A stretch of 64,000 bases of DNA from NCBI GenBank assembly GCA_019915135.1, contig JAHLMK010000019.1:558001-622000 (forward strand). The letters are read 5' to 3'. Position numbers and translations under genes: made by a program. Positions 1-9,291 of the stretch are shown piece by piece (position 1 is the first letter of the stretch; every line of letters begins with the position of its first letter). The notes beneath the pieces were generated by a model. That model was given only the letters and a program-made list of their open reading frames with translations, did no database searches and was not told the origin of the DNA. The stretch is from Strobilurus pachycystidiatus. Lineage: Eukaryota; Basidiomycota; Agaricomycetes; Agaricales; Physalacriaceae.

Positions 1-1976
1 CTTGACGGCTGGCTCCTTCACCCTTGTCCTGTTGCTGGGCCGTGCTGATCGAGGTGGTGGCCCCCTTCGAGGACTTGGTGGAGGCGGGAGGCGGGGCGGC
101 GCTGACCTTTCCCTTCTGGAGGCGGGTACGGGGCGCTTGGATTTCCTCGACGTCGGAGTCGCCAGTGCCCTCTTCGTCCGACGTCTCCTCCTTCTTCGCC
201 TTGCCCTTCTTTCCCTTCGTGCTCTCGACGCGACGGCGCTTCGCCGGGGGCTCGTCCTTCTTCCTCTGCTTTTCCTCCTTCCACCGCTGGTCCGCTTCCT
301 TGGCGATGGCTTGCGCGGCGTTGGAGTATTCCTGGTGGCGCCGGGCCCGGATCTGAGAATCGGGCTTGTTCCTCGCCACGGCCTGCAACTGGGCGCGAAC
401 CTTCAGCGCGACCTCCTTCCACGGCTCGGGGACCTGGCTTCGCCTCCATGCGACCCAGCACGGACCGTGCTGCCCGTCCTTCTCCTTGCACTGGTCGCAG
501 GTGAAGCTGTTATTCTTCTCCGCGGGCGTGGCGTGGATCCTGAAGTAGGTGCAACCCAACTTCTGCTTGATGCACGGGACGCAGAAGCCGTCGTCGCGGT
601 GGAGGGGGATACGCGGGTTGGTCTTGTCGCGTACATCGAGGACGAAGTCGTCCTCCTCCTCGTCGCTGGCTTCGGCGTCTTCGTCCAACTCGTCCTCCTC
701 CTCCGGTTCCTCCTCGACGAACTTGCGCTTCTGGCTTCCACCAGTGGTGGCGCGCGCGACCGAGGTTTTCCGGGTGGGGGCGACGTCCTTGTCCTTCGGT
801 TCCACTTTTACAACGACGGCCTTCGGCCTGGCCGGGGCATTAGCAAAGATTACGGGTGCGACGGTACGGTGAGCGACGTACTTGGTAACCGATTTGGGGC
901 CACCCTTCCCTGCCGCGACGTATGGTCGACGCGCCGGGGGTTCCATCTCGGGCTCGGGCGTGGGTTCGTGGTGCGAGGCGGGCGCTGGTGACGGGATTCG
1001 CGAGTCGCGGGGACTGGGCGACGCCTCCTGCGCAAGCTGCTGCATGGTGGGGCGCGGAGTGCCCTCGTCGTCGACCTTGCTGTCGAGACTCGGTGTTTCG
1101 TCGCGCTGGTAGTCTGCGATGCCAAGCTCGGCTATCGCGCTTTCGATGAGGTTATCCATCGTCTTGAGGAACGACCTGCGGATGGGGAGGTCGTCGCGCT
1201 GCTTGCGCATCTCCACTATCAAGGCGCCCCAGAATAGGTTGGCGCGGTCCTGATCGTGCACGAAGTTCCAGAGATGGTCCAACTCCAGAAAACAACGCTG
1301 AGCGTCGTCTTCTGAGAGCCGGATCGCGAGCTCTGGGGCCACGCGGTCGTTGTTCAGGAAAGTGGTGGCTCGGGTGGGGCGGACCTGCTTTTTGTAGGCG
1401 GAGGTGGCGCGCCACGCGGTGCTGAGCGCGGTCTCCACTCTTTCGAGCGGAGTGGCTCTGCTGGCTGGTTTCGCCGCTAGCGCGTCCTGGAACGTTAGCC
1501 AGAATACCCCATTGTGCAGGTAGTCGTGGTACCCGGCCTTTTGCAAGATCTCCCGTGTCGTCGTTGGGTTGGCGCACAGCAACTCGGCCAGGTGCAGGCT
1601 GATACCTGCGTCTAGTTCCGGCGGCGCGGTCCTGTTCGTCAAGAAACCGCCGTAGTCGAACAGGGGACGCGTCATTTTGACATGGTCCGGCCTGGCTTCG
1701 CAGGGAATGGACGGGAGCTAGCAGAGGGGGTGGTAGTGGTGAGTTTCGCCGTTTCTCAACGCGTTGTTCGTCACTACTCACCTGCTCCTGCCCTTGCACC
1801 TCCATTTCCTTCTCCTCCTGGACTGCGGGAGGCTCCTGGTTGTCTTTCGTCGGCGGCTGCGATGGCGGCGGTGACTGCTCCTTTTGGTAAGTAAGTTCAC
1901 CGCCTCGTTCTACGCTGTGATCGTGCCAGGCACTTACCTTCGCGTCCACAGTGGGGTCGTTCTCTTGAGGGAGCAT
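1..1976 (-). CDS. Extra ORF downstream of gypsy pol, zinc-cluster-like motif (partial, spliced)
   Basis: Not a recognised family. Exons by eye: 1976-1938, 1880-1782 and 1717 to beyond base 1. Intron 1 is in frame without a stop, so its splicing is optional; intron 2 (GTGAGT...CTAG, 64 bases) removes a frame break. The last exon is open for more than 570 codons off the window edge. It starts with an alpha-helical, charged region (about residues 60-230), then a proline/serine linker, an acidic stretch, and a cysteine motif near 575-430: C-x2-C-x6-C, then C-x2-C-x8-C. After that comes a Lys/Arg/Glu-rich tail with nuclear-signal-like clusters. It lies on the same strand as pol, between pol and the expected 3' LTR. 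A sequence-binding or chromatin role is inference only. The plus-strand ORF over bases 2-991 is a shadow of this GC-rich frame. Confidence 0.6.
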
Positions 1977-2317
1977 GGTCGTGGTGGTTGTTCGGTGAGT
2001 GGTGCTTCCTTTTCTGCGCTTACCACATCGCCTACGGGCTTATCACTTTTAAGCTTTTCTTTATTCGCACCCCGCCACTTCCCTGATGCCTCGTGCCTTG
2101 TCTTGCTTCCTTATTCTGTCCTTAGTTCAATGCTACCTTAGCTACCTTTGTAGCCAGCTGGGCACAGAATGAGTCTTAAATAAAATTTTTATAGTCCTTG
2201 AATAAATGGACCGATGTCCCTCTATTCTCTCTTTACTTTTCTGATGACGTCCCCGTCATCTGGTATGGTACCTTAGCTTCCTTTTTGAAGCTGTAGTCCA
2301 GTCCTGGGTGCTCAAGG

Positions 2318-5300
2318 TCACGTAGTTCTCGCAAGGACATCTAAGGTCTTGGTGATCGGTTTACTTATGAAGTGTAATCGATCAAAGAACTGTTTTCCAA
2401 GGTCTATAGGGTCTCGTCGCGATACAAAAGGTATTACACGGAACTGAGCTATCTTGTCTTTGTAGATCGTTCCGTCCAACTCGCAGACCACATAGTTTCC
2501 TGCCGAGGTCCTTGTTACTACCGCGTAAGGTCCCATAAACCTTTCCTTGAACTTCGCATTCATTTCTGATTCAATCCTAGTGTTCCTTACTAGTACTAGT
2601 TCACCAGTTTTGAATTTGTAGCGAGGGATACTGTTCTGGAAGTCCTCTAGGAACTTCGCCGCGGCCTTCTGTTTATTTAGAAGGACCTTCGACCTTAGCT
2701 TGACAGTATCTTCCTTGTGCTTGATGAGCTGCCTAGCTCGGAAGGCAATAAGGTCCGAATGGGAGACCAGCCGGCCTGGTGCTTCGACCAGCCAAGTCAA
2801 TTCCTCCAGGTCCATTGGCATGATTGGTTCACAACCGGTTACTGCCTGGAACGCTGAAGTACCTAGACTTCTCTTTATGGTAATGCGCTCTGCCCAAAGG
2901 ACCTCATGTAGGAACTCTGGCCATTGCTCGGGTTTACCCCTGCATACCTTGAAGAGAGATTGACGGATATCCCAGTGTCCTCGTTCAACCTTTCCGTTGG
3001 CTTGCTTATTGTACGCCGTGATCAAGATACCTGTAATACCATATTTCTGTTCAATATGTACTAAAGCCTTCTTGATTGCTGGCCCATTGTCGGTTACAAT
3101 TTCCTTGATACAACCCCACCTGCACAGAATGTCCTCGAAGATCCATTCTCCCAGTGACTCGGCGGTCTCTTCCTTGAGAGCCCTTGCCTCTGGCCAACTT
3201 GTTAATCCACACCTTGCTACGGTCACAGCGTTGAAGCCGGCCCATTTTGAAGGCCGTTTCTTTCGGGTGGATTCCTCTCCTGCCTTAGGCATCCGGAAGG
3301 TGTCTATATAAGCCCTTTCGTAGATACCTGGAGTTGAAGTGATCGTTGGTGCAACCTTTATGTTACGCTTCTGGCGTTTCTGACATAGTACACAGGTCCT
3401 TACATACCATCGTATGTCGACCTCCATACCTGGCCACCAGAATCGCTTCATGATGAGTTGTAACACGGAATATTGTCCTTTATGTCCTGCTCGGTCGTGT
3501 AGAGCTTTACAAACAGGGATTCGTTCATTTGGAAGTAGCACTCGACGGGGGTGGGAGTCAGAATGGGTTCGGTATAACCTTTCATGCTGGACAAAGAAGT
3601 CTTTGCTCCATTTCTCCAAGTCTTCGTCCTCAAGTACATCTTCCGATTGTAAGTAAGGTTGAAGTTTGGGCAAATAGGTCTCCCACAAACGCTCCCTTTT
3701 GCTCTTATTGAGCTCCGGGAACTCCGTGATATGCATCCAACCTTCGATATCCTTAACATTGACTAGTCCCGAAGTCCTTACCGCTTTAGAAACCTTTATA
3801 TGGTCTGGTAAAGGACTCCGTACTATTTCCTGGAAATAGCCTCCCCTACTGTCGATGTCATTCCTGAAAGTGTCAAAGTCTAACGGCTGCTCCTCTATAG
3901 GCAGACCTTTGGGCTCCTGGTACTCAAAGGTATTGACCTCGTCATCCTCTATGTCTATGTGAGGTCTGGGTACTACTACATCATGCTCTGAGGCTGGACG
4001 GCGACTTAAACCATCCGGGCCATGAACCTTTCCTGGTACGTGTACAAGCGTGAAGTGATACATCAAGATCTCCTCAGCCCACCTTTGCAGGTTTGCGTTC
4101 GCTAAGGAGTCCACGTTGGATAACATGCCCTTGATGTATTTTGCATCCACTTCAATTTCTAGTTTTCTACACCCTAGAAGGTAGTACTTGCACGCGGACA
4201 GAGCTCTGAAGAGCCCGAATAGTTCTCGCTTGGCTTGCGAGTACCTTGCCTCTCTTTCGTTCAATGTCAGAGACATAAACTTGGCAAAGTATCGTTTCTT
4301 AGGGTCCTTGGGATCTACCTGGGACAGATAGAAACCTACTGCCTGGTAAGAGGTGTCTACCGATAGCGTGATTGGCGTGGACCATTCATAATTCAGTGGT
4401 TTCAGCATCGGACAAGTTCGTATAGCTTCCTTTAAGGTATCCATACTTTCCTGCTCCTCGTCTGTCCATCTGAACTTGGTAATGTCTTTGGTTAACCTGG
4501 TCAAAGGTAACGCCTTCTTAGAGTAGTCCTTTACGAATGCTCTGAAGATTCCAGCTGTTCCTAAGAACGAACGGACTTCCGTGAGCGCTTTACAAGGGGG
4601 CCAATCCGAGATCACCTTAACGCGATCTTCAGCTGGCTTTCTACCTTCGTAGGTACAGACATGTCCCACTACCACAATTTCTTCTGCACAAATGATAGCC
4701 TTATGACCAGAAAAGGTCCCTCCGGCATGTTTCATTCGTTGTATGATTCTGTTCATGTTCACAAGGTGTTCCCAAACGAAACGCCTTACTTCAGGATGAC
4801 CTGGAAGCGTTTCGTAGGTACCATCAGCTTGTTCATATCGCGTGGCGGGCCCGCGGACGGGCACATCGTCGATATAAGGTCTGGTGAAGGCTGGTATTTC
4901 ATCCTTGAGAATCGTTGTAACATCGTCATGAAAGATAGGTACTGAATTAGTCCAGCCCATTGGCAAGGTCTTTAACCTTAACGCTCCGTAAGGTGTCGAG
5001 AAGGTGGTCATATCGCGAGACGCGGTGGCAAGGAGCCGTTCGTCATATCCAACGAACAGGTCCAAGGTCCCTCCACAACTTCGTCCTGCAAAGGACTCCG
5101 CTAGTTCCTCCGTGGCTGGAGGTAACCCTGAGTGCGCAATGGTCACCGCATTGAGTGGTTCCAGACTGTGCACTAGGCGAAGTTTCTTTCCATCCTTCTT
5201 CACAACACAGAACCACCTGGAGCGGTATGAGGAGTTCGAAGGCTCATACACACCCGAGTCTAGTTTGTGTTTGATAATCTTACAGACTTCGTCATAGATT

Positions 5301-6163
5301 CCTGGTGGAATTGGTATATTCCTTAACACCCAAGGTGTGTGCGGTATTACCGGGATATCCACTGGTGGAAAGAACTCTGGTTTGAAGTGTCCTTTCTCAG
5401 ATTCTTCCCAGGCAAAGCCTTCGTTCTGGTTACAGAAGATGGAGTCTATAATCCGTCTTTCTGCATCCGTCAGGAAGTCCCCGACGTGGTCGGCTTGTAT
5501 CTGTTCCCTCCTTTCGGCAGTATACCTACCTGTGGGTACGAAGGGTGGTGGATCAGGTACTAATTCCGGCATCCCAGCTAGTGGGTCTCCATGAATGTGG
5601 CGCTTGATCCTGAATTCTTCAGGTAAGGTTCCAAGGTGAGCTTTGGTTTTCAAGGCCACTGGCTTGTACTTCTTTCCTACGAATACACCCCTCTTAGGGA
5701 TCTGACTTTCCAACCTTAGGAACTCCTGTTGGGCCTCCGCCATGTAATCCTTTGGTAAGGTTACCGACAAGCCCGTAAAGACTTGTTCTAGCTCCTTTGG
5801 TACCCCATAAAAGAGGTTCAAGGTCGCAGTAGCGTAGGACTTAAGTTCTTCTTGGTCTTCCGCAATCTGGTTGATATTGAATACCTTGCAAAAGCCTTGA
5901 GTCTTGGTTGGGACCTTTAATAGTCCCGTAGGTGTCACCATATGTTCTGGGACAGTCATATGTGTCGATGCTTGATGCATCGATGCATGCATAAAGGCGT
6001 GTTGTTTCCTTAGCCGTTTGGCTGCCTGATGAACCCTATTGGGTGACTTCTTCATGTATAAGGACGTTAAGTCCCCTTCCCCGAAGGTCTCCCTGTTATC
6101 ACCAGGTATCCAACTTTGCTTTACTTCGATGTTTCCTTCTGGTGACCTTTCAAGGATCAACAC
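2318..6163 (-). CDS. Gypsy pol polyprotein: reverse transcriptase, RNase H, integrase
   Basis: About 1280 residues. The RT domain has the catalytic box as YIDD, preceded by the usual palm segments. RNase H follows, ending in HGPDGLSR. The integrase has an HHCC zinc domain (HDRAGH ... CVLCQ), a DDE core (the TDNGPA aspartate, and the glutamate in KVERGH) and a C-terminal GPY-type module (MGPYAVVT). It copies element RNA and integrates the cDNA. The frame carries no ATG at its start: 6163 is GTG, the first ATG is near 6055, and the frame stays open upstream into the 3' end of the protease ORF. This fits synthesis by -1 frameshifting rather than separate initiation. It is nearly identical to the fragment in copy B. 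No internal stops. Confidence 0.95.
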   Translation of the reverse strand: MLILERSPEGNIEVKQSWIPGDNRETFGEGDLTSLYMKKSPNRVHQAAKRLRKQHAFMHASMHQASTHMTVPEHMVTPTGLLKVPTKTQGFCKVFNINQIAEDQEELKSYATATLNLFYGVPKELEQVFTGLSVTLPKDYMAEAQQEFLRLESQIPKRGVFVGKKYKPVALKTKAHLGTLPEEFRIKRHIHGDPLAGMPELVPDPPPFVPTGRYTAERREQIQADHVGDFLTDAERRIIDSIFCNQNEGFAWEESEKGHFKPEFFPPVDIPVIPHTPWVLRNIPIPPGIYDEVCKIIKHKLDSGVYEPSNSSYRSRWFCVVKKDGKKLRLVHSLEPLNAVTIAHSGLPPATEELAESFAGRSCGGTLDLFVGYDERLLATASRDMTTFSTPYGALRLKTLPMGWTNSVPIFHDDVTTILKDEIPAFTRPYIDDVPVRGPATRYEQADGTYETLPGHPEVRRFVWEHLVNMNRIIQRMKHAGGTFSGHKAIICAEEIVVVGHVCTYEGRKPAEDRVKVISDWPPCKALTEVRSFLGTAGIFRAFVKDYSKKALPLTRLTKDITKFRWTDEEQESMDTLKEAIRTCPMLKPLNYEWSTPITLSVDTSYQAVGFYLSQVDPKDPKKRYFAKFMSLTLNEREARYSQAKRELFGLFRALSACKYYLLGCRKLEIEVDAKYIKGMLSNVDSLANANLQRWAEEILMYHFTLVHVPGKVHGPDGLSRRPASEHDVVVPRPHIDIEDDEVNTFEYQEPKGLPIEEQPLDFDTFRNDIDSRGGYFQEIVRSPLPDHIKVSKAVRTSGLVNVKDIEGWMHITEFPELNKSKRERLWETYLPKLQPYLQSEDVLEDEDLEKWSKDFFVQHERLYRTHSDSHPRRVLLPNERIPVCKALHDRAGHKGQYSVLQLIMKRFWWPGMEVDIRWYVRTCVLCQKRQKRNIKVAPTITSTPGIYERAYIDTFRMPKAGEESTRKKRPSKWAGFNAVTVARCGLTSWPEARALKEETAESLGEWIFEDILCRWGCIKEIVTDNGPAIKKALVHIEQKYGITGILITAYNKQANGKVERGHWDIRQSLFKVCRGKPEQWPEFLHEVLWAERITIKRSLGTSAFQAVTGCEPIMPMDLEELTWLVEAPGRLVSHSDLIAFRARQLIKHKEDTVKLRSKVLLNKQKAAAKFLEDFQNSIPRYKFKTGELVLVRNTRIESEMNAKFKERFMGPYAVVTRTSAGNYVVCELDGTIYKDKIAQFRVIPFVSRRDPIDLGKQFFDRLHFISKPITKTLDVLARTT

Positions 6164-6183
6164 GGCTTCTTCATAGGAGTTTC

Positions 6184-7356
6184 CTACGTCCTTAGGTTCC
6201 CGTGAAAACCCGTTTGTCCCCCTGGAATCATATGTCTTGGGATCTGTCCTCGACGGTAAGAAGGTAGCGATAACTTCTTCCCATTGGTGTTATCCGTAAG
6301 GGTTCCGATTGCGTTCCCGTTGGGAAGGTTGGTGATGACCAGGTTTGAAACGATCTCGAAAGGTCGTCCCAGTAGGACCTCATAGGCGGGATCCTGCAAC
6401 ACATGCAGCTGAAGGTAATAGACAATACCTTCAAAGTCAAAAGGTATGTTACGAGCCAATCCCAAGGTACTGGTTCGTCCCTTGTCCGCACTTTCCATAG
6501 TAATGGTGAAAGTGGGATCATAGGCTATTCCTAGTTCCAATGCTGCCTTGAGCGAAATGGAGGCAATCTGTGACCCACCATCCACTAAACTCTCCTTTTT
6601 ACCATTCTTGTTAATCAAGGGCCAAAAGGTTCGTAGATCTGCATTTTCCGGCGCCATATTGCCACTTATCATTTGAAAGGGACCAGTATAGTGACCTCCG
6701 GAAAGGTTTACAAACTGTTCTACCGCATCGTGGACTACAATTCCACCAATAGGTAAATCACCTTGCTCATGAAAGTTGACTGAATATAGCTCGGGTTGGA
6801 AGTGATCTTGGACCGTATCGGCCACTACTTCCGTCTTGAATACAGCCACAGGCGTGTTGCGTTTCCTGATGAAGTCCGAAATGCTCTGCTGCCAAGGGGG
6901 GTTGGTAGCTAGTAGCGCTTCGGGTAACAAGAACTTCCAGGCTTCACGCCAACTGGGATTCTTGTGCAAGAGTTCTTCTGCCAGGCTACGGCGTTGGAAA
7001 CTCTTGACCTTAGGTTCCTTAGAGTGAACCTTTGGTTGGTTCTTTTCTGGCAGAGTTGAATCTGCTTTTGGTTGCGGCACCGGGTCGGGTTCTTCCATTG
7101 CCAGGACTTCGTCAAGAAGGTCCTGGTCAACAGGTTCTACTTCTTGAGTGACTTCTGGCGTGGAGAATGATACCTTAGGCGGCGCTGCTTTTGGAATGAC
7201 CACGGACACCCGGTCCTTAGGCCATGAGGTTACCTTCTTTTGTGGAGTTGAATCCACAGGTGCACTAGGTGCTTTTGCGCTCTGACGAGTCTGACGAGTT
7301 TCTACAGTGAACTGGCTCTCCGGAGGAGTATGTGCTAACTGCACTCCTTCCTTCAT
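6184..7356 (-). CDS. Gypsy retropepsin-like aspartic protease ORF
   Basis: 390 residues. The N-terminal half is Pro/Lys/Glu-rich and disordered in look. The C-terminal half holds the protease, with the active-site strand reading LVDGGSQIAS instead of the usual D-T/S-G, and a later hydrophobic-glycine flap-like region (VLLGRPF). The role is cleavage of Gag-Pol, inferred from position and fold signature. Its ATG overlaps the gag stop in ATGA, and it lies in the -1 frame relative to gag. A GGGTTTC heptamer just upstream (7374-7368, in gag frame as G GGT TTC) offers a frameshift route as well as reinitiation. It ends 20 bases before the first usable codon assigned to pol. The Gly for Thr/Ser in the active site is unusual but is seen in some retroelement proteases. 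Confidence 0.85.
   Translation of the reverse strand: MKEGVQLAHTPPESQFTVETRQTRQSAKAPSAPVDSTPQKKVTSWPKDRVSVVIPKAAPPKVSFSTPEVTQEVEPVDQDLLDEVLAMEEPDPVPQPKADSTLPEKNQPKVHSKEPKVKSFQRRSLAEELLHKNPSWREAWKFLLPEALLATNPPWQQSISDFIRKRNTPVAVFKTEVVADTVQDHFQPELYSVNFHEQGDLPIGGIVVHDAVEQFVNLSGGHYTGPFQMISGNMAPENADLRTFWPLINKNGKKESLVDGGSQIASISLKAALELGIAYDPTFTITMESADKGRTSTLGLARNIPFDFEGIVYYLQLHVLQDPAYEVLLGRPFEIVSNLVITNLPNGNAIGTLTDNTNGKKLSLPSYRRGQIPRHMIPGGQTGFHGNLRT
6205..6211 (-). other. -1 slippery heptamer GGGTTTT at protease/pol junction
   Basis: In protease frame the bases group as G GGT TTT, about 20 bases before the protease stop. A -1 slip enters the pol frame, which is open from here through the whole pol ORF and lacks an ATG at its start. 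Confidence 0.55.
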
Positions 7357-8711
7357 CGAGCCCTGCCGAAACCCTGATAGGCGTCGGGGGCAAACTCTTC
7401 TTCTTGGGTTGGGGTTTGAACATACATCGCGACCTCAGGTGCGAACTCATCTTCTTGAGATTGGAACGCCGATACTTTAGGTGCATTTTCTTGTTGAAAC
7501 TTCTGGACTTGTTCCCAAGGGCTGAGAGGCTGCTTGGGACTAACCCTTTGAATAGGTTGACTAGTAGTTCCATTCGTTACATGATATATGTTGGTACCAC
7601 CAGGCTTGTAGATATGACCATTGCTTTCGCACATTTCCTTTGTAGGACAATTCGCTACAATATGCCCTAGTTCACGACAGAAGTAACACCTTCCATCGTT
7701 AACTACGAACTTGTTTCCTGGGAACGCGCCCGGAGGAGCTTTGTAGAGTCCATTCGGTAAGTTGGTCGGGACTGAGACACCTTGAGCAGGTGTTTGTAGA
7801 TAAATCGGCGAGGCTTCTTGTACAAAACCTTGGGTGCGGAGTCCTTGCGGACCTCCACGCTGTAAGGTATGGAGAAGTTCTGCCATCATCTTCTGATCAG
7901 CCTTGCGAGCCTCTTCGCGTTCCTTTTCTCCTTTCTGGATAATGTCCTGAAGGCTAGCTACCCTATTCAGGTATTCATCCAACTCCTCTGTCTTGATTCG
8001 GGTGGTAGAGGCGGGAATAAGTTCTCTGTTATAAGGACTATCCTTCGCACTCTTGCTCATCCATTTATCGGTCAAGAAGTAGTTGGAGATCGCTGCCTCG
8101 ACCTCTGACAACGTGAAGTCATAGGTGGGGGTTGTCCCGGCTGTTGCATTAGCTTTCGCATCGCGCCTGAGGTCCCCAAGGACATTATGCCAAACTCCCT
8201 CTGTGATAGAGGACTTGATATCTTCTATAGCACCCTTATTGGTAAGTTCTCCCGACGTGATAAGATGTCCCATGATATGGAGCACTTCGCGCTGAAAGCT
8301 TTCCCATTTCTGCTTGTTGGCTACGGGCCTAGCCAGGTACGGGTCCAAGGCATCCTTTAGGTCGGCCGGGACGTACGTAGGATCGTTCTTTCCTTTTGAG
8401 TACGAGGAAAGAACTGATTCTTGGAAGTCCGCCCAGACACCTTTCAGGTAGTCTGGGTTTTTGTGCCACCTTAGGCGTTGTTCGTGGCCGGCGTATAGCG
8501 CCGCTACTTCCAACTTAGTACCTTGTTCGGTGATTCCTGTCTGGTCAAAGATCCAGTTGCACATCGTGAAGAATTCCCTCACATCGTCTCCGGAGTGTCC
8601 CTTGAACTTTGGGGCATCCCTTGAGAATGGTATCGGGATCTTCTTGCCTTGGATCTCGCCTCTAGCTTCAGCGCTAAGTTCCTCGGAAGGTACAATTGCT
8701 CGTACTGCCAT
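7353..8711 (-). CDS. Gypsy Gag, capsid and CCHC zinc knuckle
   Basis: Structural protein of the virus-like particle. A central helical capsid-like region (about residues 20-260) is followed by a Glu/Lys coiled stretch (EKEREEARK), a linker, and one zinc knuckle C-x2-C-x4-H-x4-C (CYFCRELGH). I start it at the first in-frame ATG, 8711, because 8825 is GTG. The same frame is open back to about 9217, close to the primer-binding site, and reads as a plausible Ser/Pro/Arg-rich N-terminus without any ATG, so the true start may be upstream and non-AUG. The stop TGA overlaps the protease ATG. Confidence 0.87.
   Translation of the reverse strand: MAVRAIVPSEELSAEARGEIQGKKIPIPFSRDAPKFKGHSGDDVREFFTMCNWIFDQTGITEQGTKLEVAALYAGHEQRLRWHKNPDYLKGVWADFQESVLSSYSKGKNDPTYVPADLKDALDPYLARPVANKQKWESFQREVLHIMGHLITSGELTNKGAIEDIKSSITEGVWHNVLGDLRRDAKANATAGTTPTYDFTLSEVEAAISNYFLTDKWMSKSAKDSPYNRELIPASTTRIKTEELDEYLNRVASLQDIIQKGEKEREEARKADQKMMAELLHTLQRGGPQGLRTQGFVQEASPIYLQTPAQGVSVPTNLPNGLYKAPPGAFPGNKFVVNDGRCYFCRELGHIVANCPTKEMCESNGHIYKPGGTNIYHVTNGTTSQPIQRVSPKQPLSPWEQVQKFQQENAPKVSAFQSQEDEFAPEVAMYVQTPTQEEEFAPDAYQGFGRAR
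7368..7374 (-). other. -1 slippery heptamer GGGTTTC at gag/protease junction
   Basis: In gag frame the bases group as G GGT TTC, the canonical X XXY YYZ form. A -1 slip here leads directly into the protease frame, 12 bases upstream of its ATG. Candidate programmed frameshift site; no downstream RNA structure was modelled. Confidence 0.5.
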
Positions 8712-9266
8712 TACTGGAACTGGTATCGTGTTTTGGGTAGACGGGTTAAAGTCAATGAAGGGGGTAATAGGTTCTGGACTTTCGGGGTCTTCAAGGTCAG
8801 TCAAAGGACTTCCGAAAGGTGTCACAAATGCGGGACTAGGCGAAGTTCTAGAGTCCGAATGTCTTCGGGTACTGGTTGGAGTTCTCGAAGGTGATTCAGG
8901 ATCTGAAGAAGATCTGATCCTAGAGGCAGTAGGTGTTGAAGGTGGTACTTGCGTACGTTTCTTCTTTTGGTTCTTGGGAGTAGTCGGGTCTGCAAAGCGT
9001 CGCTGTGCTTGAGCTACTTCACTAGGTAAACCGTTGTAAAGTGAGCCGGCGATTGGGCGATTGCTTCTTAGGCGACTAGTGATACCAGAGGTTGCTGGAT
9101 TTGAAGATCCGGCAATAACTGGGTCTCCTTTTGGTGGTCGTGGATTTGCGCGGTTCTGGCTGTTGGTGTAACGACCAGAGTTCCTTGCAGCCAGTGTCTT
9201 TTGTTTATGGAGATTCCGATCTCAAGGTCGACTTAGAAGTCTCTTTCGAAATCAAAATTTACACCC

Positions 9267-9283
9267 CCTCGCGGTGGGCTCCA
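9267..9283 (-). other. Primer-binding-site candidate of gypsy A
   Basis: Starts with TGGAGCCC, 8 bases after the 3' end of the 5' LTR. The leading TGG would pair with a tRNA CCA end. I could not assign the tRNA. Confidence 0.4.
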
Positions 9284-9291
9284 AAATATGG

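Noticed and set aside
2..991. 329-codon plus-strand ORF
   Set aside because: It is the complement of a GC-rich minus-strand frame whose protein has cysteine motifs and acidic/basic domains; the plus frame gives repetitive Leu/Gly/Arg sequence without structure.
1884..2141. Counterpart of the antisense ORF in gypsy copy A
   Set aside because: Only its last ~20 codons match copy B, and these lie in the pol 3' flank common to both copies; the rest is unrelated.
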